Source: a bacterium (GTDB taxonomy: Bacteria; Patescibacteriota; Patescibacteriia; 2-12-FULL-60-25). Taken from it: a DNA stretch of 40,943 bases. The stretch lies in contig JANLIO010000055.1 in the NCBI GenBank assembly GCA_024654265.1, forward strand, positions 1-40,943. The letters are read 5' to 3'. A program made the translations under genes and the position numbers. The notes under the pieces are model-generated. The model did not search any database, was not told the origin of the DNA, and saw nothing but the letters and a program-made list of their open reading frames with translations. Shown piece after piece: positions 32,082 through 39,102 of this stretch. Position 1 is the stretch's first letter, and each line of letters opens with the position of its first letter.

Positions 32082-33153
32082 TCTTCGCTGTCTCCCAGCG
32101 GATGGAACCGAAGGCGCAGGCGTGGCGCATGCCGTGCGTTTTTTAATTTCTGAGTTGGTCAAATGTGATGTTTCATGGATCTGGCAGGTTTTTCTTCCAA
32201 ATGGCGCAAAGATGCCTGTTGAGTTTTTTTCTGAAAATATCAAATTTGTGTATCTCCCAAATGCGACCGGTTCTTCACTTCGAAAAGCGCTTCATCAAAA
32301 TCCGTGTGACATTCTTTTTGTGCCAAGTGGTGCATGTGCGCCAGGCATTCCTATCCCACAAATTCCATGGGTTCATGACCTCGCGATTTTTGATCATCCT
32401 GAGTGGTTTTCTGAATCATTTTTTCATCGTCAAATTTCAACGCGCCTCTTTGCGTCTGGATTAAAAAAAGCGCCGATTATTTTTGCTGTAAGTCAATCAA
32501 CAAAAACAGATGTTGTTCGTCATCTTTCTATTCGTCCAGATCAGATTATCGTAACGAAAGAAGGGGGAGATCCGATCTTGGAAAAAATGGATCATCAGTC
32601 AGATGCAACAGACGTTCAATCCTCTCCGTACTGTCTTGCGATCGGGACAATCGAGCCAAGAAAGAATTTTCAAATGCTTGTCGAGATATGGAGTGATATC
32701 TTTACGAAGACGGGGCGACATCTTGTTATCGTTGGGAAAAAGGGATGGGGAGATATTGAAATAGCGAGCAAGGATTTTGTTCGTACGATTGAGAATGCAA
32801 GCGATGAAGAAAAGCGAACGGTTGTATCACACGCGGATATTGTACTTGTCCCTTCGTGGTTTGAGGGTTTTGGGCTGGTCGCTCTTGAGGGGATGCAAGC
32901 AGGATCAGCTGTTATTACTTCGGATCGGGGAGCACTTCCTGAAGTCATTGGATTACACGGACTAGCGATTCCTCCGGATCGATCAGACCTTTGGAAAGAG
33001 AAGATTATCCGCCTATTAATGGATGATGATATTCGACAAAATCTCGCAAAGCAGGGGAAGGAGAGATCAAAAGAATTTTCTTGGAAAAAGACTGCGGAAG
33101 TTATCTGCGGGGCTATTGGTTCAGTTGTTTCTGATATTCTTGTGCGTGAATGA
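32062..33153 (+). CDS. GT4-family glycosyltransferase
   Basis: Encodes 363 residues (ATG 32062; ATG 32059 directly before it is equivalent). Two Rossmann-like halves: N-terminal acceptor domain with PWVHDLAIFDHPEWFSE, and C-terminal donor domain with AIGTIEPRKNFQMLVEIW, PSWFEGFGLVALEGMQAGSAVITSDRGALPEV, the E-x7-E nucleotide-sugar motif typical of GT4. The acceptor is unknown; cell-envelope polysaccharide is likely given the carboxypeptidase neighbour. The 3' end overlaps convergent recQ by 41 bases. Confidence 0.9.
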   Translation: MKTVGIDLRCLPADGTEGAGVAHAVRFLISELVKCDVSWIWQVFLPNGAKMPVEFFSENIKFVYLPNATGSSLRKALHQNPCDILFVPSGACAPGIPIPQIPWVHDLAIFDHPEWFSESFFHRQISTRLFASGLKKAPIIFAVSQSTKTDVVRHLSIRPDQIIVTKEGGDPILEKMDHQSDATDVQSSPYCLAIGTIEPRKNFQMLVEIWSDIFTKTGRHLVIVGKKGWGDIEIASKDFVRTIENASDEEKRTVVSHADIVLVPSWFEGFGLVALEGMQAGSAVITSDRGALPEVIGLHGLAIPPDRSDLWKEKIIRLLMDDDIRQNLAKQGKERSKEFSWKKTAEVICGAIGSVVSDILVRE

Positions 33154-34957
33154 TAAATCTCACAAGCCGGATTTCATCATAGCTATAGTCTTCGCCAAGT
33201 TTGGCGCGAACGGGGGTGAGCATTGTTGTGCCTGCTTTTTCAAAAGCATTTTTGATACATTCAAATCTTTCTTCCGGAGAAAAAAGAACATGACTCGCAT
33301 CCGGAAGTTTCTTGAGGGTCATTGCCTGTTCAAGATGTTGAAGAATAGTTCCTTCGCTTAAACCGCGAACAGAGGCGATTTGTTTTGGCGTTCTTTTTTC
33401 TGCGAACAATTGGATTGATACATGCATTGTTTTTGACAGAGCGCGCGCTGTTTTCTGTTTTGCTTCGCGACGTATTGGTGAAGGGATTTCACGTTCAGCA
33501 ATGCCTTTCTCCCGTGTGTATTTTTTTATTTCTGAAAGAAATACTTCTGAATAGAGCGCGAGTTTTTCTGCTCCAACGCCTGAAAGATTGGAAAAGGATT
33601 CTCGTTTTTGTGGGAAATAACGTGCCATGTCTTGGAGCGTTTTATCCCCAAATACAATGTATGGAGGAACACCGCGCTCATCGGCGAGTTGACGTCGGAT
33701 ACTGCGGAGACGTTCAAAGAGTTCATCATCAAAATCCTGAATCGCGATTTTTGCCTTTGCAAGTTGTTTTTGTTCTGGAAGACAGAAATCACATCCACCG
33801 CACGGTGTTGCCTCTCGAGATTCTCCAAAATAGTTGAGGAGATATGTCCGACGGCAGGATGTGAGCGTGCAATATTGAGTGATGTCATTCAATTGTTTTC
33901 GAGCTCTTTGGCGTTCATTTGGATCTTCCATCTCACGGATGAAAAATTCATGTTTAAATCGGTCGCCTTGCGAAAAAAAGAGGAGGCATTCACTTGGCAG
34001 TCCATCGCGCCCGGCACGACCGGTTTCTTGGTAGTAGCCTTCAACGGATTTTGGCATATCACGATGAACGACGAGGCGTACGTCGGGTTTATCAATTCCC
34101 ATGCCAAACGCGATTGTAGCGGTAATAACAGGCGTTACATCGCGTATAAACTGTTCCTGGACGCGTGATCGTTGTATGGAAGAAAGGCCCGCGTGGTAGG
34201 CCGCGGCTTTAATCCCATTCGCGTGAAGATCAGCGGCGGTTTTTTCTGTCCCTTTTCGAGAAAAACAATAGATGATTGCGGATTCGTTTGGTCGTGCTTT
34301 TAGCTCTTGCACAAGTCGTTCCAGCGCCTTTTTTTTGGGAATGACGCGATAGGTGAGGTTACTTCGATTAAAGCTTGATCGAAATATCTTGCCATTACGT
34401 AGGCTGAGCTGGGAAACAATGTCGTTTCGAACACGCTCGTTCGCTGTTGCGGTTAATGCGAGCATTGGAACACCTGGAAAAAGAGTACGAAGATCGCGCA
34501 GTGTTCGATAGTCCGGACGAAAATCATGACCCCATTCTGAAATACAGTGAGCTTCATCAATCGCAAAAAGGCTTACAGTAATCTCTTTTAAAAATTGGCG
34601 AACTCCTGGCATCGCGAGTCGTTCTGGTGCGAGATAGAGAAGTTTTATTTTTCCATCACGTACATCTCGTTCCACAGAAACCATCTCTTGGGCTGTGAGA
34701 CTGCTGTTTAAAAATGCGGCAGAAATTCCGTTTGCTGTCAGTGCATCCACCTGATCTTTCATAAGTGCGATAAGGGGAGACACGACAACTGTGGTGCCTG
34801 GAAGTTTTAATGCCGGTAATTGATAACAGAGCGATTTACCTCCTCCTGTTGGCATAAGGACAAGCGCGTCTGATCCTGACATAACGTGTTGAATAATTTC
34901 CGCTTGCTTTGGGCGGAACGTGTCATAGCCAAAATGTTTTTTGAGAAGATGGATCAT
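33113..34957 (-). CDS. recQ: ATP-dependent DNA helicase RecQ
   Basis: Encodes 614 residues from ATG 34957 (MIHLLKKHFGYDTFRPKQAE); a GTG at 34987 would add ten residues. Helicase motifs in order: Q motif FRPKQ, Walker A MPTGGGKSLC, DEAHCISEWGHDFRP, TATAN, and ATIAFGMGIDKPDVRLVVH, ETGRAGRDG. The RecQ zinc site is complete (CTLTSCRRTYLLNYFGE...PCGGCDFC). An HRDC domain follows (~450-510) and then a C-terminal HTH_40-like segment (RTPKQIASVRGLSEGTILQHLEQA). It unwinds 3'-5' in recombination and fork repair. It is transcribed against the flow of its neighbours. Confidence 0.95.
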   Translation of the reverse strand: MIHLLKKHFGYDTFRPKQAEIIQHVMSGSDALVLMPTGGGKSLCYQLPALKLPGTTVVVSPLIALMKDQVDALTANGISAAFLNSSLTAQEMVSVERDVRDGKIKLLYLAPERLAMPGVRQFLKEITVSLFAIDEAHCISEWGHDFRPDYRTLRDLRTLFPGVPMLALTATANERVRNDIVSQLSLRNGKIFRSSFNRSNLTYRVIPKKKALERLVQELKARPNESAIIYCFSRKGTEKTAADLHANGIKAAAYHAGLSSIQRSRVQEQFIRDVTPVITATIAFGMGIDKPDVRLVVHRDMPKSVEGYYQETGRAGRDGLPSECLLFFSQGDRFKHEFFIREMEDPNERQRARKQLNDITQYCTLTSCRRTYLLNYFGESREATPCGGCDFCLPEQKQLAKAKIAIQDFDDELFERLRSIRRQLADERGVPPYIVFGDKTLQDMARYFPQKRESFSNLSGVGAEKLALYSEVFLSEIKKYTREKGIAEREIPSPIRREAKQKTARALSKTMHVSIQLFAEKRTPKQIASVRGLSEGTILQHLEQAMTLKKLPDASHVLFSPEERFECIKNAFEKAGTTMLTPVRAKLGEDYSYDEIRLVRFIIHAQEYQKQLNQ

Positions 34958-35031
34958 ATCAGGTGTCTTACTATACACCGCTGCCACAGATCAGTGAGAT
35001 ACGTCAAATCGTAGCTGTGGATAGATAAAAG

Positions 35032-35054
35032 AAAACACCCCTTTCGGGGCGTTT
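35032..35054 (-). terminator. Terminator of the tRNA-fMet transcript
   Basis: Minus strand: AAACGCCCC, a GAAA tetraloop, GGGGTGTTTT, then CTTTT. The stem has one G-U pair. It begins 6 bases after the encoded CCA of tRNA-fMet. Confidence 0.85.
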
Positions 35055-35059
35055 AAATT

Positions 35060-35135
35060 TGGTTGCGGGAGCGGGACTCGAACCCGCGACCTCCAGGTTA
35101 TGGGCCTGGCGAGCTGCCAACTGCTCCATCCCGCG
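35060..35135 (-). tRNA. Initiator tRNA-fMet (CAT)
   Basis: 76 bases with CCA encoded. Initiator hallmarks: position 1 C facing A72 (unpaired acceptor end) and the A11-U24 pair in the D stem (GAGC/GCTC). Anticodon loop CCCATAA. T arm GCGGG-TTCGAGT-CCCGC. The anticodon stem is CCAGG/CCTGG, so the three pairs next to the loop are A-U, G-C, G-C rather than the usual three G-C. No clear promoter lies directly upstream; the good promoter at 35454-35482 is separated from it by the GIY-YIG segment. Confidence 0.95.
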
Positions 35136-35139
35136 TTGG

Positions 35140-35373
35140 TTTGATGATGCTTTTTAGAAAAGCTCTTCCTTGACCTGACTTCAGGAATTTTTCTCACTTT
35201 AATGCTTCTGTTTTTGTAGCAAACTCTTCACGATGGACAAGATACCAAGGTCCTTTGTTTTTTGTCCAGCGACTCAATCCTTCGTTGTGGCAATACAATC
35301 GTTTTTCAATATCTGATGTACTTCCCTTGTATAACTGACCCTTAGGATTTTGAATGACGTAAACGAAATACAT
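35140..35373 (-). pseudogene. GIY-YIG endonuclease gene interrupted by an in-frame TGA
   Basis: From ATG 35373 the frame reads MYFVYVIQNPKGQLYKGSTSDIEKRL..., the two-strand GIY-YIG motif (VYV ... YKG) and catalytic Arg of the small stand-alone GIY-YIG family (~85-95 residues). Translation stops at TGA (35196-35194) after ...TKTEALK, 59 residues. The same frame continues as EKFLKSGQGRAFLKSIIK to about 35140, exactly the family's C-terminal helix (usual form ALRREKYLKSGRGREFLK). The stop replaces the residue before the catalytic Glu, so the truncated product should be inactive. The open frame then runs into tRNA-fMet without a natural stop. An earlier ATG at 35397 is possible. Confidence 0.8.
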
Positions 35374-35402
35374 ACCCGGTTTTCGACATTTCACCATGTA
35401 GA

Positions 35403-35439
35403 GGTGAGCTGCTCCGCCTGAGGCGGACTCCATCCCGCG
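35403..35439 (-). other. Duplicated 5' fragment of tRNA-fMet, interrupted by a palindrome
   Basis: Minus strand: the 12 bases CGCGGGATGGAG (35439-35428) equal the first 12 of the intact tRNA-fMet. Then come 16 extra bases, a perfect palindrome plus G. The tRNA sequence then resumes with CAG and CTCACC (tRNA: CAG-TTGGCAG-CTCGCC), which can be explained by loss of 7 bases between two CAG copies plus one substitution. After that similarity ends. The flanks just upstream of the copy and of the intact tRNA are also alike (AAACAA and AACCAA). Confidence 0.75.
35413..35427. repeat. Perfect palindrome TCCGCCT-C-AGGCGGA inside the tRNA fragment
   Basis: Seven-base arms around one base. It interrupts the tRNA-like sequence after GGAG, and GGAG is repeated at its far side, so it has the look of a small inserted palindromic element with a 4-base flank duplication. 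I see no second copy in the window. Confidence 0.75.
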
Positions 35440-35453
35440 TTGTTTGTTTTGGC

Positions 35454-35482
35454 ACTATAGTCAACATCATGTATCTTGTCAA
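35454..35482 (-). promoter_or_regulatory. Strong promoter reading toward the tRNA-fMet fragment
   Basis: Minus strand: TTGACA (35482-35477), a 17-base spacer, TATAGT (35459-35454). Transcription would start near 35447, eight bases before the tRNA fragment: the geometry of a tRNA promoter. The first complete gene product in its path is the interrupted GIY-YIG gene, then tRNA-fMet. Confidence 0.85.
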
Positions 35483-35504
35483 GAATACTATTCTTTGTTA
35501 TCCT
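35476..35504 (+). promoter_or_regulatory. Promoter of tRNA-Leu
   Basis: TTGTCA (35476-35481), a 17-base spacer, TATCCT (35499-35504). Transcription start near 35511, 19 bases before the tRNA. Its -35 hexamer overlaps that of the divergent promoter on the other strand by five bases. Confidence 0.6.
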
Positions 35505-35529
35505 TTCGCTGGTTTTCGAATCAGTATAT

Positions 35530-35616
35530 GGGCGAGTGGCGGAACTGGTAGACGCACAGGACTCAAAATCCTGCAGTCGCAAGACTATGAGAGTTCGATT
35601 CTCTCCTCGCCCACCA
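35530..35616 (+). tRNA. tRNA-Leu (CAA)
   Basis: 87 bases with CCA encoded. Acceptor GGGCGAG/CTCGCCC, anticodon stem-loop CAGGA-CTCAAAA-TCCTG (anticodon CAA), long variable arm, T arm GAGAG-TTCGATT-CTCTC, discriminator A. Class II tRNA reading UUG. Confidence 0.95.
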
Positions 35617-35662
35617 ACGTGTTACTGTTGATTGATATCTGCGGATTCACATGAACAAATAC

Positions 35663-35739
35663 GCCGGGGTAGCTCAGTTGGTTAGAGCGTGGGACTCATA
35701 AGCCCGAGGTCGCCGGTTCAATTCCGGCCCCCGGTACCA
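35663..35739 (+). tRNA. tRNA-Met elongator (CAT), or tRNA-Ile2
   Basis: 77 bases with CCA encoded. Acceptor GCCGGGG/CCCCGGT (G1-U72 wobble), D stem GCTC/GAGC, anticodon loop CTCATAA, T arm GCCGG-TTCAATT-CCGGC. The anticodon stem TGGGA/GCCCG has an A31-G39 mismatch beside the loop and a U-G pair at 27-43. Anticodon CAT fits elongator Met, but a lysidine-modified tRNA-Ile2 cannot be excluded by eye. Confidence 0.88.
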
Positions 35740-35778
35740 TCGCGTTGAACGCGACACTGGTATCAAAAACTGCGATTC

Positions 35779-35814
35779 AAAAAAAGGCGCGAAGCTCAAT
35801 TTCGCGTCTTTTTT
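35779..35814 (+). terminator. Terminator of the tRNA-Leu/tRNA-Met unit
   Basis: AAAAAAGGCGCGAA, a 7-base loop, TTCGCGTCTTTTTT: a 14-bp stem with one G-U pair whose T side forms the T-run. The space between the tRNA and this stem holds a small palindrome TCGCGTT-G-AACGCGA (35740-35754). Confidence 0.85.
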
Positions 35815-35820
35815 GTACCC

Positions 35821-35850
35821 TTGCCACGAGATGTACACATCGCGTAAGAT
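35821..35850 (+). promoter_or_regulatory. Promoter of parAB
   Basis: TTGCCA (35821-35826), an 18-base spacer, TAAGAT (35845-35850). Transcription start near 35857, three bases before the parA ATG, so the message would be close to leaderless. Confidence 0.6.
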
Positions 35851-35859
35851 AGGTGAGTT

Positions 35860-36639
35860 ATGGGGCGCATTATCTCAGTCGTAAATCAAAAAGGAGGCGT
35901 GGGGAAAACAACCACGGCGATTAATCTTGGCGCATCCTTGGCTGAGCAAGGAAAATTTGTCCTTATTGTTGATTTAGATCCGCAAGCAAATGCAACCTCA
36001 GGTATTGGTATCGATCACGCGGGCTTGGAATGTGGATTGTATGAAGCTGTGTTGGGGAAGGTCGGTATTCGCGACATTATCCAACCGACGGCGCATGAAA
36101 CATTACGCGTAGCGCCTGCGACAAAACATCTCGCTGGTTTAAATGTTGAGCTTGTTGGAATGGAACGACGAGAGTTTAAATTATATGATGCTTTGCTCGA
36201 AGTGCGGAACGATTACGATTATATTTTGATTGATTGTCCGCCAACACTGGGCATGATTACGTTGAATGGGATCGTTGCGGCAGACGAGGTTTTGATCCCC
36301 GTGCAAACGGAATACTATGCTCTCGAGGGATTGGGCCAGCTTCTAGAAACCGTGAGTCTTGTCAAAAAACACATCCGTCCGGAAATCGAGATACTTGGCG
36401 CTGTGTTAACCATGTATGACAGTCGGAATAAATTGTCGGACGATGTCATGCAGGAACTGTATAAATTTTTTCCAAAAAATATTTTCCGAGCTGTTATCCC
36501 TCGAAATGTACGTCTTGCAGAAGCGCCATCGTTTGGTCGTTCTATTGTGAGTTTTGATGCTTCATCCAAAGGGGCGCGTGCATACGAGCGGTTGGCGCGT
36601 GAGATTGTTGATACGGAAATTCGACACATGGCTTTATGA
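35860..36639 (+). CDS. parA: Chromosome partitioning ATPase ParA (Soj)
   Basis: Encodes 259 residues with no N-terminal HTH, so it is of the chromosomal Soj type. The deviant Walker A KGGVGKTTTA sits at residues 11-20, Walker A' in IVDLDPQANATSG, Walker B in YILIDCPPTLGMITLN. The end SFDASSKGARAYERLAREI is typical. It binds nucleoid DNA as an ATP dimer and is stimulated by ParB to move origins. ATGA overlap with parB. Confidence 0.96.
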   Translation: MGRIISVVNQKGGVGKTTTAINLGASLAEQGKFVLIVDLDPQANATSGIGIDHAGLECGLYEAVLGKVGIRDIIQPTAHETLRVAPATKHLAGLNVELVGMERREFKLYDALLEVRNDYDYILIDCPPTLGMITLNGIVAADEVLIPVQTEYYALEGLGQLLETVSLVKKHIRPEIEILGAVLTMYDSRNKLSDDVMQELYKFFPKNIFRAVIPRNVRLAEAPSFGRSIVSFDASSKGARAYERLAREIVDTEIRHMAL

Positions 36640-37544
36640 TACGACGACAATCAGGCTTGGGACGCGGACTTGGGGCACTCATTCCAACGAATGACGTGGA
36701 GGATGCGTATGATGCAATAGAAACAACAAGCGGAACGGTTGCAAAGGAGAATCGACAAGAAGATCCATCAAATACTGGTGGAATTCACGAACTCTCTGTA
36801 AGTCTTGTTGATCCAAATCCGCACCAGCCACGAGCGCGTTTTGATCATGGTGAATTGGAAGATCTTGTTTCATCGATTAAGGAACATGGCGTGCTTCAGC
36901 CGATTGTTGTGACTTCAAAACCGGATGGACGTTATGAACTTATTATGGGAGAGCGTCGTTTGCGCGCATCTAAAATTGCCGGAAAGGAAAAGATTCCAGC
37001 TGTTGTGCGCGTGGCAGACGAACGTCAAAAGATGGAACTTGCCATTATTGAAAACGTTCAACGATCAGATTTAAACCCTATTGAAGAAGCGCGCGCGTAT
37101 CTTCGTCTTCAAGAAGAATTTGGACTAACACAAGATGATTTGGGGAAGCGTGTGGGGAAAAGTCGTCCACAAGTTGCAAATACGATTCGACTTCTTCAGC
37201 TTCCAGATGCAATTCAGCAGGCGTTGATTGAGCGAAAAATTTCCGCATCCAATGCGCGAACACTTCTTTCATTACCATCGAACGAAGAGCGCATGAAGTT
37301 GTTTGAGCAAATGCTTGTTGGGAATTTTACGGTTCGACAAACAGAATCGCGTGTTCTTTCACCTCGTCGACGAAAGTCAGCGTTTCATGATCCAAATATC
37401 GAAGCATTGGAAGCAGATCTTCGAAATGCGCTCGGTGCAAAGGTGGTGGTAAAAAAAGACGCCCGCGGTGAGGGCGAAATTCGGATTCGATTTTTTAACG
37501 ACGAAGATCTCGCGGAGCTTCAGCGAAAATTGAAAAAAGAGTAG
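36636..37544 (+). CDS. parB: Chromosome partitioning protein ParB (Spo0J)
   Basis: Encodes 302 residues. The N-terminal start RRQSGLGRGLGALIP is the ParA-interacting peptide. The CTPase/ParB-box domain contains DPNPHQPRARFD, ELEDLVSSIKEHGVLQPIVVT and IMGERRLRASK. It is followed by the HTH (EFGLTQDDLGKRVGKSRPQVANTIRLLQLP) and a C-terminal dimerisation part (LRNALGAKVVVKKDARGEGEIRIRFFNDEDLAELQRKL). It loads on parS sites and spreads as a clamp. No complete parS was seen in the window. It converges on rel with a 9-base gap and no visible terminator. Confidence 0.96.
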   Translation: MIRRQSGLGRGLGALIPTNDVEDAYDAIETTSGTVAKENRQEDPSNTGGIHELSVSLVDPNPHQPRARFDHGELEDLVSSIKEHGVLQPIVVTSKPDGRYELIMGERRLRASKIAGKEKIPAVVRVADERQKMELAIIENVQRSDLNPIEEARAYLRLQEEFGLTQDDLGKRVGKSRPQVANTIRLLQLPDAIQQALIERKISASNARTLLSLPSNEERMKLFEQMLVGNFTVRQTESRVLSPRRRKSAFHDPNIEALEADLRNALGAKVVVKKDARGEGEIRIRFFNDEDLAELQRKLKKE

Positions 37545-37553
37545 GGTCGTGTG

Positions 37554-39056
37554 CTATTTTTTTATTCCGGGGAGAGCACCCTTGATCCACGAAGCAATTC
37601 CGGCACGAGCATACTGCCGGATTTTGCTTTTTGCATGACGTGTTTTTACAAACTTCAACCAATCTGGATTTGGGCCTTTTCGATTTTTGTCTGTCACGAT
37701 CTCCACCATGTCACCAGATTTGAGCGTACGATCCAATGACGCGATTTCATCATTTACTTTTGACGCTGTGCAACGGTTCCCAATATCCGTGTGAATGGCA
37801 TACGCAAAATCAACAGGCGTGGAATCCTCCGGAAGATCAAGAACGTCGCCTTGTGGTGTGAATACGAAAATACGGTCGCGAAAAATATCAATCTTCAGTT
37901 CTTCCAACGAGTGGAGATACGACTTTTTATCTTGAAACTCTTTTTGAATATCAGCGAGTTGGGACACCCAGTCGATTCGTTCCTCAATTTTTTCTTTTGA
38001 GATTTTTCCATTTTCTGCATACGCCCAGTGCGCGGCAATACCGTATTCCGCCTCTTCATGCATGTCGTAGGTGCGGATTTGGAGTTCAACGATTTCACCA
38101 TCATCGCAAAAAACTGTTGTGTGGAGCGAACGATATCCGTTCGGTTTTGGTTGGGCGATGTAATCCTTGATTCGTCCCTTGAGTGGTGTCCAGCGTCCGT
38201 GAATAACGCCGAGTGCGGCATAGCAATCTGCGAGCGTGGGAACAACAACCCGAACGGCCATCAGATCGTAGATGCGCGCAATATTCCGATCGTGACGAAG
38301 CAATTTACGATAGGTGGAGTACAGATGTTTTGCACGACCATGAACTTTAAAATTTGTGAGGCTTGCGTCTGTAAGATCGTTTCGAGTGATATCCATGATC
38401 TTTTCAAGGTATCCATGCTTCTGTCGTTCTGAACGTTCAACAAGGTTTTGCGTCCACTCAAATTCTTTTGGAAGAACGTATTTAAATGATGCATCTTCAA
38501 GTCGACCGCGCATTTCACCCATACCAAGCCGGTTTGCGATTGGCGCGAAGATTTCAAGACTCTCGAGCGCAACGCGATATTGTTTTTTTGGAGGAATGGC
38601 GTCGAGTGTTTCAAGGTTGTGAAGTCGGTCAGCAAATTTGATAACAACAACACGCACGTCTTCGGCCATAGCAAGAAACATCTTTCGAAGATTCTCGATG
38701 TACCGTTCCATCCCGCGGTATTTGATTTTTCCTAATTTCGTGATGCCTTCAACAAGATGTCCAATCTCAAAACCAAACTCTTTTTCAATGTCCTTAATTG
38801 TTCGTGTCGTATCTTCTGGTACATCATGAAGGATGCCGGCTGCGATAATAGGGACGGGGAGATGCATTTCCGCAAGCGTCATGGCGGTTGCGAGTGGGTG
38901 GATAATATACGGTTCGCCCGTTGCGCGTTTTTGCGCTTTGTGTGCTTCTTTCGCAAATTCGTAGGCTTTTTCAATGACGCTAAAATCAGCCTCTGGATCG
39001 TTTTCTTTGATGAGATTTATGAGTGCTTTGTAAGTTGTTTCCGGTTGTGCATTCAT
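37554..39056 (-). CDS. rel: (p)ppGpp synthetase/hydrolase Rel, lacking the C-terminal regulatory region
   Basis: Encodes 500 residues. HD hydrolase domain: H53 in IIHPLATAM, HD in AAGILHDVPEDT (~77-83), KFADRLHNLETL. Synthetase domain ~230-340 with RIKD in KGRIKDYIAQPKPNGYRSLHTTV, the RxKD form found in bifunctional Rel/SpoT. TGS domain ~393-455 (IFVFTPQGDVLDLPEDSTPVDFAYAIHTDIG). The protein ends about 45 residues later, so the helical, zinc-finger and ACT/RRM modules of the usual ~730-residue enzyme are absent. Both catalytic sites look intact. It makes and degrades the stringent alarmone. Predicted promoter at 39064-39092 gives a leaderless mRNA. Confidence 0.95.
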   Translation of the reverse strand: MNAQPETTYKALINLIKENDPEADFSVIEKAYEFAKEAHKAQKRATGEPYIIHPLATAMTLAEMHLPVPIIAAGILHDVPEDTTRTIKDIEKEFGFEIGHLVEGITKLGKIKYRGMERYIENLRKMFLAMAEDVRVVVIKFADRLHNLETLDAIPPKKQYRVALESLEIFAPIANRLGMGEMRGRLEDASFKYVLPKEFEWTQNLVERSERQKHGYLEKIMDITRNDLTDASLTNFKVHGRAKHLYSTYRKLLRHDRNIARIYDLMAVRVVVPTLADCYAALGVIHGRWTPLKGRIKDYIAQPKPNGYRSLHTTVFCDDGEIVELQIRTYDMHEEAEYGIAAHWAYAENGKISKEKIEERIDWVSQLADIQKEFQDKKSYLHSLEELKIDIFRDRIFVFTPQGDVLDLPEDSTPVDFAYAIHTDIGNRCTASKVNDEIASLDRTLKSGDMVEIVTDKNRKGPNPDWLKFVKTRHAKSKIRQYARAGIASWIKGALPGIKK

Positions 39057-39063
39057 ACCTAGT

Positions 39064-39092
39064 ATCCTACCCGTTCGCAGTGTTTGTGTGAA
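39064..39092 (-). promoter_or_regulatory. Promoter of rel
   Basis: Minus strand: TTCACA (39092-39087), a 17-base spacer, TAGGAT (39069-39064). Transcription would start at about 39057, one base before the ATG. The -35 lies within the small palindrome TGAAC-AGT-GTTCA (39089-39101), a possible operator. Confidence 0.5.
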
Positions 39093-39102
39093 CAGTGTTC
39101 AT

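Noticed and set aside
35016..35024. TGTGGATAG, one mismatch from a DnaA box on the minus strand
   Set aside because: A single near-match without companions, between recQ and a terminator; not enough for a regulatory claim.
35194..35196. Genome-wide UGA recoding (as in Gracilibacteria/Absconditabacteria)
   Set aside because: TGA ends several intact genes here at the correct family length (rplP, map, scpB), so UGA is a stop codon in this organism.
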